The notes beneath the pieces were generated by a model that saw nothing but the letters and a program-made list of their open reading frames with translations, ran no database searches and was not told where the DNA came from. The position numbers and the translations under genes were made by a program. A stretch of 64,000 bases of DNA from contig NZ_CP063813.1 in NCBI RefSeq assembly GCF_015277815.1, forward strand, positions 372,001 through 436,000, written 5' to 3'. Below, in pieces: positions 7,242-15,317 of this stretch (the stretch's first letter is position 1; each line of letters opens with the position of its first letter). The DNA is from Microbacterium atlanticum. Lineage in GTDB: Bacteria; Actinomycetota; Actinomycetes; Actinomycetales; Microbacteriaceae.

Positions 7242-9517
7242 CGCGCGCATCCGACGAGCGCATCGCCCTCAACGACCTCTCGGGCGGCGGGGCGACCCCC
7301 TTCGCCTACGCCGACGGAAGCTGCGGCATCCGTGGCGTCGACGGCGCGACAGCGCTGCCCAGCGCGGTGACCCTCGCGGCGAGCTTCGACCCGGGCCTGG
7401 CCGAGGAGTACGGCCGGCTGCTGGGCGAAGAGCTGCTCGCGGCGGGGCACAACGTCCTCCTCGCGCCCGCGCTCGACATCGCGCGCGACCCGCGATCCGG
7501 GCGCATCGGCGAAAACCTCGGAGAGGATCCGCTCCTCGCCGGAGAGCTCGGGGGGCGGATCGGCCGCGGCATCCAGTCGCGCGGAGCGCTCGCGGTGGCC
7601 AAGCACTTCGTGGGCAACAACGTCGAGCGGCTGCGCACGGGCGCGGGGTCCTTCGCCGAGCGGACCGACGCGATGGACGTGCATGTCGATGAGCGCGCCC
7701 TGCACGAGGTGTATCTCGCGCCCTTCCGCCGTGCGGTGGAGAGGTACGGCGTCGCCGGGCTGCTCGGCTCGTACAACCGCCTCAACGGCGTGTACACCTG
7801 CGAGTCGGCCGAACTGTGGCGCATCACCCGTGAGGAATGGGGTTTCCGTGGTGTCACGATTCCTGACTTCCTGTTCGCGGTGAGGGATGCCGAGGCCGCC
7901 CTGCACGCGGGACTTGACATCCCCGGGCTCGAGGAGTTGGCCGGACGCACGCCCGAGATCGTCGCGGAAGCCGACGATGAGACCCTCGCGCGACTCGGAG
8001 AGCACGTGCGAGCCGCTGCGGCGTCCGTCGGACTGGTCGGGGCCACCGGCGTCGTCGACGCCACGCGCCTGGGCACGCCCGAGGCACTCGAGCTGGCCGA
8101 GCGCGTCGCCGTCGACGGTGCGGTGCTGCTGCGCAACGAAGACGCGCTGCCGCTGGCATCCGGTGCCCGCGTCGCGCTCATCGGCGGTGAGGAGGTGCGC
8201 CACCGGCTCGTCGTCGGCGGCGCGGCGAGCGTCACTTTGACCGACGTGCGCGTCCCCCGGCTGGTGGACGCGCTCGCGGCGGAAGGCCTCGAGCTCGCGG
8301 CATCGGCCGACGGAGCCGCGAACGTGCCGCTGCCACCGCTCGCCGCAGGCCCCGGCATCTCCATCGCCGCGACCGTGCGCGATGCCGCCGGGGAGCGACG
8401 AGAGGCACTCGATCGCGCCGAGCTCCGCGCCGATCCGGAGCGGCCCGATGCCGCCTGGTCGGCCGAGCTGGCGGTGACCCTGCCCGCGTCGGGCGAGCTT
8501 CTCGTCGCCGCGGAGTTCGCGGGTGACCTGGAGCTGTTCGTCGACGGGCGGCCGTTGGCGGCGGGGTTCCGCGAGGCGTCGCCGATGATCGCCGGTCCGC
8601 ACTACGTCCTGCAGGCCGTCGTCCCAGCGTCCGACGGGGATCGCGTGCTCCTCGCGCGCTACCGCACCGGGTCGGCGATCGCGGTCCCGGCCACGCCGAT
8701 CATGCCGCACCTCCTCATCGGCGCGGTGCCGCTTGCGCCCATCGTCGAGGCAGCGGTGGCCGCGGCATCCGAAGCCGACGTCGCCGTCGTGCTCGCCGGC
8801 CGCGTCACGGGCGAGGCGATGGATGCCGATGACCTCGGCCTTCCGGCCGGCCAGGCGCAGATCATCGATGCCGTGACAGCCGCCGGAACGCCTGTCGTCG
8901 TCGTGACCCACGGAGCAGGGCCGGTCGACATGCCGTGGCGCGAGCGTGCCGCCGCGATCCTCCACATGGGGCACTCGGGGGAGAGATTCGCCACCGCCCT
9001 GGCCTCGATGCTGTCGGGTCGCCGCGAACCGGGCGGCCGTCTCGTGCTCACGGTGCCAGACGGACACGCGCCGGTCCGGCCGGCCGATCCCGATGCCGAC
9101 GGCCGCGTGCACTACGCCGAGGGCGTCGACGTCGGCTATCGCGGTTACGAGCGCGGCGGCATCCGTCCCGCCTATTGGTTCGGCCATGGACTCGGATACG
9201 CGAGGATCGACCTCGTCGCCGCGGACGCCGACGGCGACGGTGTGATGGTCGACCTGCGTTGCGGCCCTGATCGTGCAGGCAAGGCGGTCGTGCAGCTGTA
9301 CGCGCGCGCCGCCGACGGTGAGACGCTGAGCCTTGCGGGGTTCGCGGCGGTGCGGCTCGCCGCAGGCGAGAAGAGGCGGCTCCGTGTCGCCGTGGACCGC
9401 GATGCCCTCGCGCGCCGCGTCGACGGGGCCTGGGCGACGCCCGCCGGCTCCGTCGAGATCGCAGTCGGTTTCTCGCGCGGCGATCTGGTGCACACCGTAG
9501 AGGTGTCCTTGCGATGA
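7238..9517 (+). CDS. Glycoside hydrolase family 3 beta-glycosidase with a PA14-like insert, cytoplasmic
   Basis: This 759-residue family 3 enzyme would release beta-linked glucose or a related sugar from glycosides after rhamnose removal. The GTG start at 7238 overlaps the rhamnosidase stop. Visible family features are RIGENLGEDPLLAGELGG, VAKHFVGNN, GSYNRLNG, and the nucleophile Asp210 in GVTIPDFLF. The (alpha/beta)6 domain is interrupted by a beta-rich, PA14-like insert around residues 400-480, and a fibronectin III-like domain closes the protein (VQLYARAADGETLSLAGF). There is no signal peptide, unlike the two GH3 enzymes at 11532 and 15318. The substrate cannot be read from sequence alone. 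Confidence 0.92.
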   Translation: MTRASDERIALNDLSGGGATPFAYADGSCGIRGVDGATALPSAVTLAASFDPGLAEEYGRLLGEELLAAGHNVLLAPALDIARDPRSGRIGENLGEDPLLAGELGGRIGRGIQSRGALAVAKHFVGNNVERLRTGAGSFAERTDAMDVHVDERALHEVYLAPFRRAVERYGVAGLLGSYNRLNGVYTCESAELWRITREEWGFRGVTIPDFLFAVRDAEAALHAGLDIPGLEELAGRTPEIVAEADDETLARLGEHVRAAAASVGLVGATGVVDATRLGTPEALELAERVAVDGAVLLRNEDALPLASGARVALIGGEEVRHRLVVGGAASVTLTDVRVPRLVDALAAEGLELAASADGAANVPLPPLAAGPGISIAATVRDAAGERREALDRAELRADPERPDAAWSAELAVTLPASGELLVAAEFAGDLELFVDGRPLAAGFREASPMIAGPHYVLQAVVPASDGDRVLLARYRTGSAIAVPATPIMPHLLIGAVPLAPIVEAAVAAASEADVAVVLAGRVTGEAMDADDLGLPAGQAQIIDAVTAAGTPVVVVTHGAGPVDMPWRERAAAILHMGHSGERFATALASMLSGRREPGGRLVLTVPDGHAPVRPADPDADGRVHYAEGVDVGYRGYERGGIRPAYWFGHGLGYARIDLVAADADGDGVMVDLRCGPDRAGKAVVQLYARAADGETLSLAGFAAVRLAAGEKRRLRVAVDRDALARRVDGAWATPAGSVEIAVGFSRGDLVHTVEVSLR

Positions 9518-10304
9518 CCCGCCACGCGCACCACGAGCAGCTCATCGCCGAGCTCGCCGGCGCCGCGCGCGCGGACGAGGTCGCGGCGCTGATCGTGGTG
9601 GGCTCGGCCGCGCGCGGCAGCGCACGGCCTGACTCCGATGTGGACATCTATCGCGTGGTCGACGATGCCGCGTTCGATGCCGCGCTTGCTCGCGGTGAAG
9701 TGTCGTGGATCGAGCCGCGAGAGGACGCATGGCCCGGCGGCTACGTCGACGTGAAGCTCATCAGCCGCGGTCTGATGGAGCGCGCGAAGACGGAGGCGAT
9801 GACCCGTTCCGCGCGTCGCTCATCGGGGCGTCCGTGGTGCACGATCGGACCGGAGTGATGCCCGAAGTGATCGCGCGCATCGTGGACCCGCCCGGTGCCC
9901 GGTTCGACGGCCTGGCCCGCAGCTTCGGCGATCAGTTCGGGCTCTTCGCCGGATACTTCCTGCCGCACGCCCAGGCGCGCGACGATACTCTCGCGCGCCG
10001 CTATGCGGCGTCCCGTGCCGCCCTCGCGGCCGCACGCGTCGTGCTCGCGAGCGACCGCGTGCTGTTCCGCGGCATGAAGTACCAGCGCGAGCAGGTCCTG
10101 TCCGCCGCGAGCGGCGGGGCCGTCGTCGTGGAGGCGCTCGAGCGGCTCGTCGACGGCGCAGGCGTGGACGACGCTCGGCGCGTCGCCGGCCTGCTGAGCG
10201 CGATCGGACTGACGGTGACGGTGGATGACCCGATGCTCGGGCGGTTCATCGTCGAGAATGAGTTGTCCTGGTTCACCGGCGCACTGCCGCCCGACGCGCG
10301 ATGA
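9514..10304 (+). pseudogene. Nucleotidyltransferase-domain protein, frameshifted
   Basis: The first frame starts at ATG 9514, overlapping the GH3 stop (ATGA). It has the polymerase-beta-like nucleotidyltransferase signature GSAARGSARPDSDVDIY, with the G-S and D-x-D metal-binding elements. After MERAKTEA (about base 9800) the frame is lost, and DDPFRASLIGASVVHD continues in another frame to a stop at 10304, giving a helical C-terminal half of about 165 residues. A single missing base near 9800-9804 restores one protein of about 263 residues. The shape recalls aminoglycoside-type nucleotidyltransferases, but no substrate is evident. Its position in a glycosidase operon is unusual. It may be a pseudogene or a sequencing indel. 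Confidence 0.72.
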
Positions 10305-10350
10305 CGCGCGAGAGCGGTGAGCAGACGTGCCCCGTCGGAGAGGAGTGTCG

Positions 10351-11403
10351 GTGAGCGAAGCGGCAGAGGGATCCCCGTCGCGCGCACGCCGCGGTGGCGC
10401 CCGGCGCTCGACGCTTTCTGACGTCGCGCGGGTGGCAGGGGTGTCCGTCGGCACCGTCTCGAACTTCCTGAACCGACGCGACAAGGTCGCCCCCGCGACA
10501 CAGACCGCGATCGAGCAGGCCATCGCGCTGCTCGACTTCGTCCCCAACGGCCAAGCGCGCTCGCTCGCGCGCGGGCGGTCTCGCACGATCGGGATGATCG
10601 TCACCGACCTCGCGAACTCCTTCTTCGTCGACATCGCGCGCGGCGCCGAAGAGGCGGCCGCCGACGCGGGGCACTCGCTTCTCGTGGCCAGCAGTGTCAA
10701 CGCCGAGGGCAAGCAGCGCGAACTCCTCCGCGTGTTCGACGAGGCGCGCTTCGCCGGCATCCTCATCGCGCCGTTCGAATCCGCGGCGGACTATCGAGAG
10801 CCCGAGGGGCTGCGCGGTCCCGCGGTCGTGCTGAACGTGGCGCGGCCGGTGCACTACGGCTCGTCGGTCGTGAGCGACGACGAGCTCGGCGGCTACCTCG
10901 CCGCGCGGCACATGATCGATCTCGGGCGTCGGTGGCTGCACTTCGTCGGAGGTCCCGACCGCCTCGCGCCGATTCAGCAGCGGCTGGAGGGCGTGAGGCG
11001 CGCCGTGGATGAGTCAGACGGCGTCGCGCTCACGTTCGAGCATGTTCCTTTCGAAGATCACCTCGCGGAGGGTGCGGCCATCGGCCGGCGGCTTCGACAG
11101 CTCGGCCCTCTGGTGCGACCCGACGCCGTCGTCTCGACCTCCGACCTTGTTGCGCTGTCGATCATCCACTCCGTGCAGGGCGCGCTCCGTGTTCCCGAGG
11201 ATCTGGCCGTGATCGGCTACGACAACAACGCGGCGGCGAGGGATGCGGCCATTCCGGTGTCGACCGTCGCGCAGGCCGGCATGGAGATGGGCGCGGTCGC
11301 GTTCCAGCTGCTTCTCGAGGACCTCACCGGGGCACCGCACGAGCGCCGGATGGTGTCCCTCAAGCCGCACCTCGTGGTGCGTGCGAGCTCGTCAGCGGCC
11401 TGA
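10351..11403 (+). CDS. LacI-family repressor, probably of the GH78/GH3 operon and ABC importer
   Basis: This 350-residue repressor has an N-terminal LacI helix-turn-helix (TLSDVARVAGVSVGTVSNFLN) after an Arg-rich leader, a hinge helix (PNGQARSLARGRSRTIG), and a periplasmic-binding-protein-like effector core (IGMIVTDLANSFFVDIARG). I chose the GTG at 10351 because AGGAG lies 5 nt upstream; a GTG at 10327 in the same frame has no such site. It follows the nucleotidyltransferase gene by 46 bp and may share its transcript. It is the best candidate to bind the TGAAGCGCTTCA-type sites at 4359-4378 and 4530-4541. The effector may be rhamnose or a short rhamnoside (inference). Confidence 0.88.
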   Translation: MSEAAEGSPSRARRGGARRSTLSDVARVAGVSVGTVSNFLNRRDKVAPATQTAIEQAIALLDFVPNGQARSLARGRSRTIGMIVTDLANSFFVDIARGAEEAAADAGHSLLVASSVNAEGKQRELLRVFDEARFAGILIAPFESAADYREPEGLRGPAVVLNVARPVHYGSSVVSDDELGGYLAARHMIDLGRRWLHFVGGPDRLAPIQQRLEGVRRAVDESDGVALTFEHVPFEDHLAEGAAIGRRLRQLGPLVRPDAVVSTSDLVALSIIHSVQGALRVPEDLAVIGYDNNAAARDAAIPVSTVAQAGMEMGAVAFQLLLEDLTGAPHERRMVSLKPHLVVRASSSAA

Positions 11404-11437
11404 TCCGCGGAGTTCACAGCCGATTCGTCCCGAGCTC

Positions 11438-11499
11438 TTGACAGCGGGCGCTGCTGACTGCGAATGTAGACCGGTCTACAGATCGTAGATCGGTCTACG
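11438..11499 (+). promoter_or_regulatory. Promoter with two 16-bp operators before a secreted GH3 gene
   Basis: TTGACA (11438-11443) and GAATGT (11462-11467) are 18 bp apart. Operator 1, TGTAGACCGGTCTACA (11465-11480), is a perfect palindrome overlapping the -10 box. Operator 2, CGTAGATCGGTCTACG (11484-11499), has only a central mismatch. Their centres are 19 bp apart, close to two helical turns, so two repressor dimers could sit on the same face. Confidence 0.8.
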
Positions 11500-11531
11500 A
11501 CCGCCTGATCTCGAGGGAGAGGGACCCGACG

Positions 11532-14051
11532 ATGACGTTGTCCGAAGACATCCGCCCGGCGCATGCACCGCGTGCCCGCCGCCGGATGACCGCGCTGCTG
11601 CTGGGCGCGACGCTGATCGCGAGCGGAGGAGTCGTCGCGCTGGGCGCACCGGCCGTCGCCGCCGACTGCGCCACGGTGCCATGGATGGACACCTCCAAGA
11701 CCGCCGACCAGCGGGCCGAGGCCCTCCTGGCGGCGAGCTCGCAGCACCAGAAGTACCGCTGGCTCGTAGAGCAGCCGGCGAACAGCCCCACCCAGACGAC
11801 CTGGTCCGGTGGCGTGGTCTACCCGGCTCAGGTCGAGTGCACGCCGACCGTGATCTACGCCAATGGCGCCGAGGGCGTGCACAACCGCGCCGGCACGACC
11901 GCGTGGCCCGCTCCCATCGGTATGGCAGCGACCTGGAACCTTGAGCTCGGGGAGGCGAAGGGTGCGGCACACGGTCGGGAGACGTTCGACAACCGCAGCG
12001 CGGTCGTCCTCGGTCCCGGTATCGCCAGCCACCGCAACCCGCTGAACGGTCGCAACCCCGAGTACTTCGGCGAGGACCCGCTGCTGTCGGGCCTCTCCGC
12101 GGCCGTCAACGTGAAGGGGCTCGAGGAGGGCAACCCCGACAAGCCCGTCATCGCGAACCTCAAGCACTACGTCGCCAACGAGCAGGAGTTCGACAAAGAG
12201 CTCAGCACGTCGAACATCGACGAGCGCACGTTCCGCCAGGTCTATGACCTGCCGTACGAGATCGCGGTCAAGGAGAGCGACCCGAACAGCGTGATGTGCT
12301 CGTACAACCAGATCAACGGGATCTACGCGTGCGAGAACCCCGTGCTCACGACGAGCCTTCGTGACGAGATGGGCTTCACCGGCTACACGATGAGCGACTT
12401 CGGCGCGGTGCACTCCACCGCCGCGTCGCTCATGGCGGGCATGGACCAGGAGCTGAACCGCCCGGTGTACTTCACGCCTGCGCTCCTCGACGCCGCGCTC
12501 GCGGCCGGTGAGATCACTCAGGCCCGCATCGACGAGGCCGCGTTCCGCGTCGTGAGGGCGTACATCGACGGCGGACTGTTCGACCACCCGATCCCCGCCG
12601 TCCGCGTGCCGGACACCTCGACCCCCGCGCACAAGGCGCTCGCGCTCGAGCTCGCCGAGCAGAGCATCGTGCTGCTGAAGAACGACGACGTGCTGCCGCT
12701 CGCGGCCGAGCCGCTGAAGGTCGCCGTCATCGGCCAGACCGCTTCGCTCACCCCGACCGGTGGCGTGACCGCGCGTCAGGGCTGCTCGCAGTTCCTTCCG
12801 TTCGGCAGCGCAGGCACCGTGCTCAACTGCACCGCGATGACCGCGCCTCTGACGGCGATCACCGAGAAGGTGACGGCTGCCGGTGGAGAGGTCCTCTACA
12901 ACAATGGCGCTGACCCCGTCGCCGCCGCCGCCGTCGCCGCTGAGGCCGATGTGGCGATCGTCTTCGGTTACACGAAGATGGGCGAGGACAACGACATGCC
13001 GAACTACCGCCTGTCGGTCAACGGCGACGCGCTGATCACGTCGGTGGCCGCCGCCGCGGAAAAGACCGTCGTGGTCCTCAACACGGGTTCGGGCGTCGAG
13101 ATGCCCTGGCTCGGTGACGTCGACGCCGTCTTCAACGCCTGGTACTCGGGCGAGAAGGGCGGCGTCGCGCTCGCCAACCTGCTGTGGGGCGACGCGAACC
13201 CGTCCGGCAAGCTGCCCGTCACGTTCCCGAAGTCGATCGCCGAGAGTCCCGTGGGCGGCTCGCCGGAGCGGTTCCCCGGCATCTTCGCCGATGGCTCGAT
13301 CACCCGTCCCGCAGGCTCGGAGGAGATCCGTCAGATCAACTACACCGAGGGCCTGGAGAACGGCTACAAGTGGTACGACGAGAACGGCGTCGACCCGCAG
13401 TTCGAGTTCGGGTTCGGCCTGTCGTACACGTCGTTCGAGTACAGCGGCCTCGAGATCGAGCACAGCGACGACCCGGTCACCGGCGAGGTGCACTCGACTG
13501 TTTCCTTCACGGTGAAGAACACCGGTGCGGTCGCAGGATCGGAAATCCCCCAGGTGTACCTGTCGCTGCCTGCGGCGGCCGAGGAGCCGGGCAAGCGCCT
13601 GGTCGGCTTCGACCGCGTCGACCTGGCGGCCGGCGAGAGCACGCGCGTCGAGGTCGAGGTGGACTCGACCGCGAGCAACCAGCCGTTCTCGATCTGGGAC
13701 GTGGAGGCCGACAAGTGGACGGTGCTCGACGGTGAGTACGAGTTCTCGGTCGGGGCGTCCTCGCGGGACCTTCGCCTGTCGGAGGACGTGCTCGTGGACC
13801 GCATCGCACCCGAGATCGTGTCGATCACCCTCGACCGCAGCCAGAAGGTCGTCGTCGAGGCGACCGACGAGCTCAGCGGCGTCGCGCTCATCGAGTACTC
13901 GACGCAGAAGAACAAGCAGGAGGCCTCGCCGTGGACCGAGTACACCGCTCCGCTCCAGGTCGACGCCAAGAGCACCGTCTCGTTCCGCGTGACCGATGCG
14001 TCGGGCAACGTGACCGAGGCCGTGGAGGTGAACCGCAAGGACCTGCGCTGA
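11532..14051 (+). CDS. Secreted GH3 beta-glycosidase with a C-terminal Ig-like domain
   Basis: This 839-residue exported enzyme has an N-terminal signal (RARRRMTALLLGATLIASGG, then APAVA just before ADC). Next comes a block shared with the paralogue at 15318: CATVPWMD, AEALLAASSQHQKYRWLVEQ. Family 3 features follow: NPEYFGEDPLLSGL, NLKHYVANEQE, CSYNQING, and the nucleophile Asp289 in YTMSDFGAVHS. A fibronectin III-like domain (VPQVYLSL-type stretch near residue 675) and a C-terminal Ig-like or chitobiase-like domain (APEIVSITLDRSQKVVVEAT to DASGNVTE) come last. It probably trims glycosides outside the cell to feed the ABC importer. Confidence 0.92.
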   Translation: MTLSEDIRPAHAPRARRRMTALLLGATLIASGGVVALGAPAVAADCATVPWMDTSKTADQRAEALLAASSQHQKYRWLVEQPANSPTQTTWSGGVVYPAQVECTPTVIYANGAEGVHNRAGTTAWPAPIGMAATWNLELGEAKGAAHGRETFDNRSAVVLGPGIASHRNPLNGRNPEYFGEDPLLSGLSAAVNVKGLEEGNPDKPVIANLKHYVANEQEFDKELSTSNIDERTFRQVYDLPYEIAVKESDPNSVMCSYNQINGIYACENPVLTTSLRDEMGFTGYTMSDFGAVHSTAASLMAGMDQELNRPVYFTPALLDAALAAGEITQARIDEAAFRVVRAYIDGGLFDHPIPAVRVPDTSTPAHKALALELAEQSIVLLKNDDVLPLAAEPLKVAVIGQTASLTPTGGVTARQGCSQFLPFGSAGTVLNCTAMTAPLTAITEKVTAAGGEVLYNNGADPVAAAAVAAEADVAIVFGYTKMGEDNDMPNYRLSVNGDALITSVAAAAEKTVVVLNTGSGVEMPWLGDVDAVFNAWYSGEKGGVALANLLWGDANPSGKLPVTFPKSIAESPVGGSPERFPGIFADGSITRPAGSEEIRQINYTEGLENGYKWYDENGVDPQFEFGFGLSYTSFEYSGLEIEHSDDPVTGEVHSTVSFTVKNTGAVAGSEIPQVYLSLPAAAEEPGKRLVGFDRVDLAAGESTRVEVEVDSTASNQPFSIWDVEADKWTVLDGEYEFSVGASSRDLRLSEDVLVDRIAPEIVSITLDRSQKVVVEATDELSGVALIEYSTQKNKQEASPWTEYTAPLQVDAKSTVSFRVTDASGNVTEAVEVNRKDLR

Positions 14052-14087
14052 TCGCCGCGGACGGCCGCTGAGTCGTCCCCCGCGATT

Positions 14088-14126
14088 GACCGCCCGCCCC
14101 GTGGGAACGCCACGGGGCGGTCGGTC
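14088..14126 (+). terminator. Intrinsic terminator after the first secreted GH3 gene
   Basis: A 17-bp stem with one mismatch (14088-14104 with 14110-14126) is followed by GTTCTCC. It lies 37 bp after the GH3 stop and separates that gene from the LacI gene. Confidence 0.8.
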
Positions 14127-14158
14127 GTTCTCCCTCAGGGGCGGTACCGTAACCATGC

Positions 14159-14170
14159 GAGAGCGCTCCC
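14159..14170. promoter_or_regulatory. CebR-like palindrome GAGAGCGCTCCC before the LacI gene
   Basis: The element lies 20 bp before the LacI start and resembles the cellobiose-repressor operator known from Streptomyces (TGGGAGCGCTCCCA). It may be the repressor's own autoregulation site or the site of a cellobiose regulator encoded elsewhere. Confidence 0.5.
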
Positions 14171-14189
14171 CTCGCCCACGGAGGAAGTC

Positions 14190-15203
14190 ATGACCGATGC
14201 TGCGACCCGGCGGCACGCGACGATCGAAGACGTCGCCGCCGCGGCCGGCGTCTCCCGCGCGGCGGTTTCGAAGGTGCTGCGCAATGCCTACGGCGTGAGC
14301 GACTCCATGCGTGAGCGCGTGACGGCCGCCATGACCGAACTGCAGTACCGCCCGCGTGTCGCGGCGCGCGCGATGCGAGGCCGTACATTCACGATCGGCA
14401 TCGAGATCCCCGATTTCGGCAACCAGTTCTTCACGCGCATGCTCGGCGGCGCGATGCGGGGACTGGCAGGCACGTCGTACCAGTTGGTGATCGCGCCCGC
14501 TGAGGCGGGCTCGCGAGAGGGGCTGCGCGCGATCGAAGCGCTCATCGACCGGCAGGTCGATGGCGTCATCGCGGTGTCGCCCCGGGTGGATCAACGCGAA
14601 CTCGAGCGGATCGCGGCCTCCACCCCGGTCGTGATGTTCGGACGCTACGACACCTCTGCCGAGTACGACACCGTGGCCGGTGACGACGTCCGCGGCACTG
14701 CCGCCGCTATGGCTCACCTGTTCGAGCTCGGCCACACCCGCATCGCGCATCTCACGCTGCCTGAGTCCGACGAGGACGATGCGTCACCGCACGGGGTCCG
14801 ACTGCGGGAGTACCGGGCCGCGATGGCGGCTGCGGGCCATTCCGCGCACGAGTTGGTCCTGCGCTCCGACGAGGGCCAGAATCCGGCCTACGAGGCGGTC
14901 GCAGCCGCCCTGCGCGACGGTGCCGGAATGACCGCCGTGTTCGCGGCGCACGACGAGCTCGCGATCGGAGCGCTGCGGGCGGTAGCCGAGACCGGGTCAG
15001 ACCTGTCCGTCGTCGGTTACGACGACGTCCCGATCGCCGCACACCCGGCCCTGGGATTGACGACCGTGCACCAGCCGGGTGACGAGATGGGCGCGCGCGC
15101 CGTCGAACTGCTGCTCGAGCGCGTCGCCGGCCGGACCGAACCCGTCCATGAGGTGTTCCCACCCGAGCTGCGAGTGCGCACTTCGAGCCGCGCGCCGTCC
15201 TGA
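14190..15203 (+). CDS. LacI-family repressor between the two secreted GH3 genes
   Basis: This 337-residue repressor has the DNA-binding head ATIEDVAAAAGVSRAAVSKVLRN, the hinge region YRPRVAARAMRGRTFTIG, and a sugar-binding core with the usual late motifs FAAHDELAIGAL, VVGYDDVPIAAHPALGLTTVHQP and GARAVELLLER. The ATG at 14190 follows GGAGG. Lying between the two GH3 genes, it is the natural candidate for the TGTAGACCGGTCTACA-type operators in front of both and inside the binding-protein promoter at 4386-4401. The two GH3 promoters share spacing and layout, so they are probably co-induced. The effector is unknown; a glucoside or cellobiose is plausible. Confidence 0.9.
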   Translation: MTDAATRRHATIEDVAAAAGVSRAAVSKVLRNAYGVSDSMRERVTAAMTELQYRPRVAARAMRGRTFTIGIEIPDFGNQFFTRMLGGAMRGLAGTSYQLVIAPAEAGSREGLRAIEALIDRQVDGVIAVSPRVDQRELERIAASTPVVMFGRYDTSAEYDTVAGDDVRGTAAAMAHLFELGHTRIAHLTLPESDEDDASPHGVRLREYRAAMAAAGHSAHELVLRSDEGQNPAYEAVAAALRDGAGMTAVFAAHDELAIGALRAVAETGSDLSVVGYDDVPIAAHPALGLTTVHQPGDEMGARAVELLLERVAGRTEPVHEVFPPELRVRTSSRAPS

Positions 15204-15229
15204 TTCATCGAATCCTCACTCAATTCCTC

Positions 15230-15292
15230 TTGACAACGCGTCCTTCCAGAGCAGAATGTAAACCGTTCCACACAGTTGTGGAACGGTCTACA
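15230..15292 (+). promoter_or_regulatory. Promoter with paired operators before the second secreted GH3 gene
   Basis: TTGACA (15230-15235) and GAATGT (15254-15259) are 18 bp apart, as in the first GH3 promoter. TGTAAACCGTTCCACA (15257-15272) and TGTGGAACGGTCTACA (15277-15292) are near-perfect inverted copies of each other around CAGT, centres 20 bp apart. Each alone is a degenerate version of the 16-bp palindrome at 11465. The whole could also fold as a hairpin at the 5' end of the mRNA. Confidence 0.8.
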
Positions 15293-15317
15293 AGCCTCGA
15301 GGGAGAGGGAACCGGAC

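Noticed and set aside
9514..9858. MNT-type antitoxin of a HEPN/MNT toxin-antitoxin pair
   Set aside because: The protein with the frame restored is about 263 residues with a long helical C-terminal half, and no HEPN partner is next to it. An aminoglycoside-type nucleotidyltransferase shape fits better.
11217..14750. 1177-codon open frame on the minus strand opposite the secreted GH3 and LacI genes
   Set aside because: It mirrors high-GC coding on the plus strand, its product is Arg/His/Asp-rich low-complexity sequence, and no family motif is present. The same holds for the long minus frames at 28632-32477, 36800-39319 and 6860-9493.
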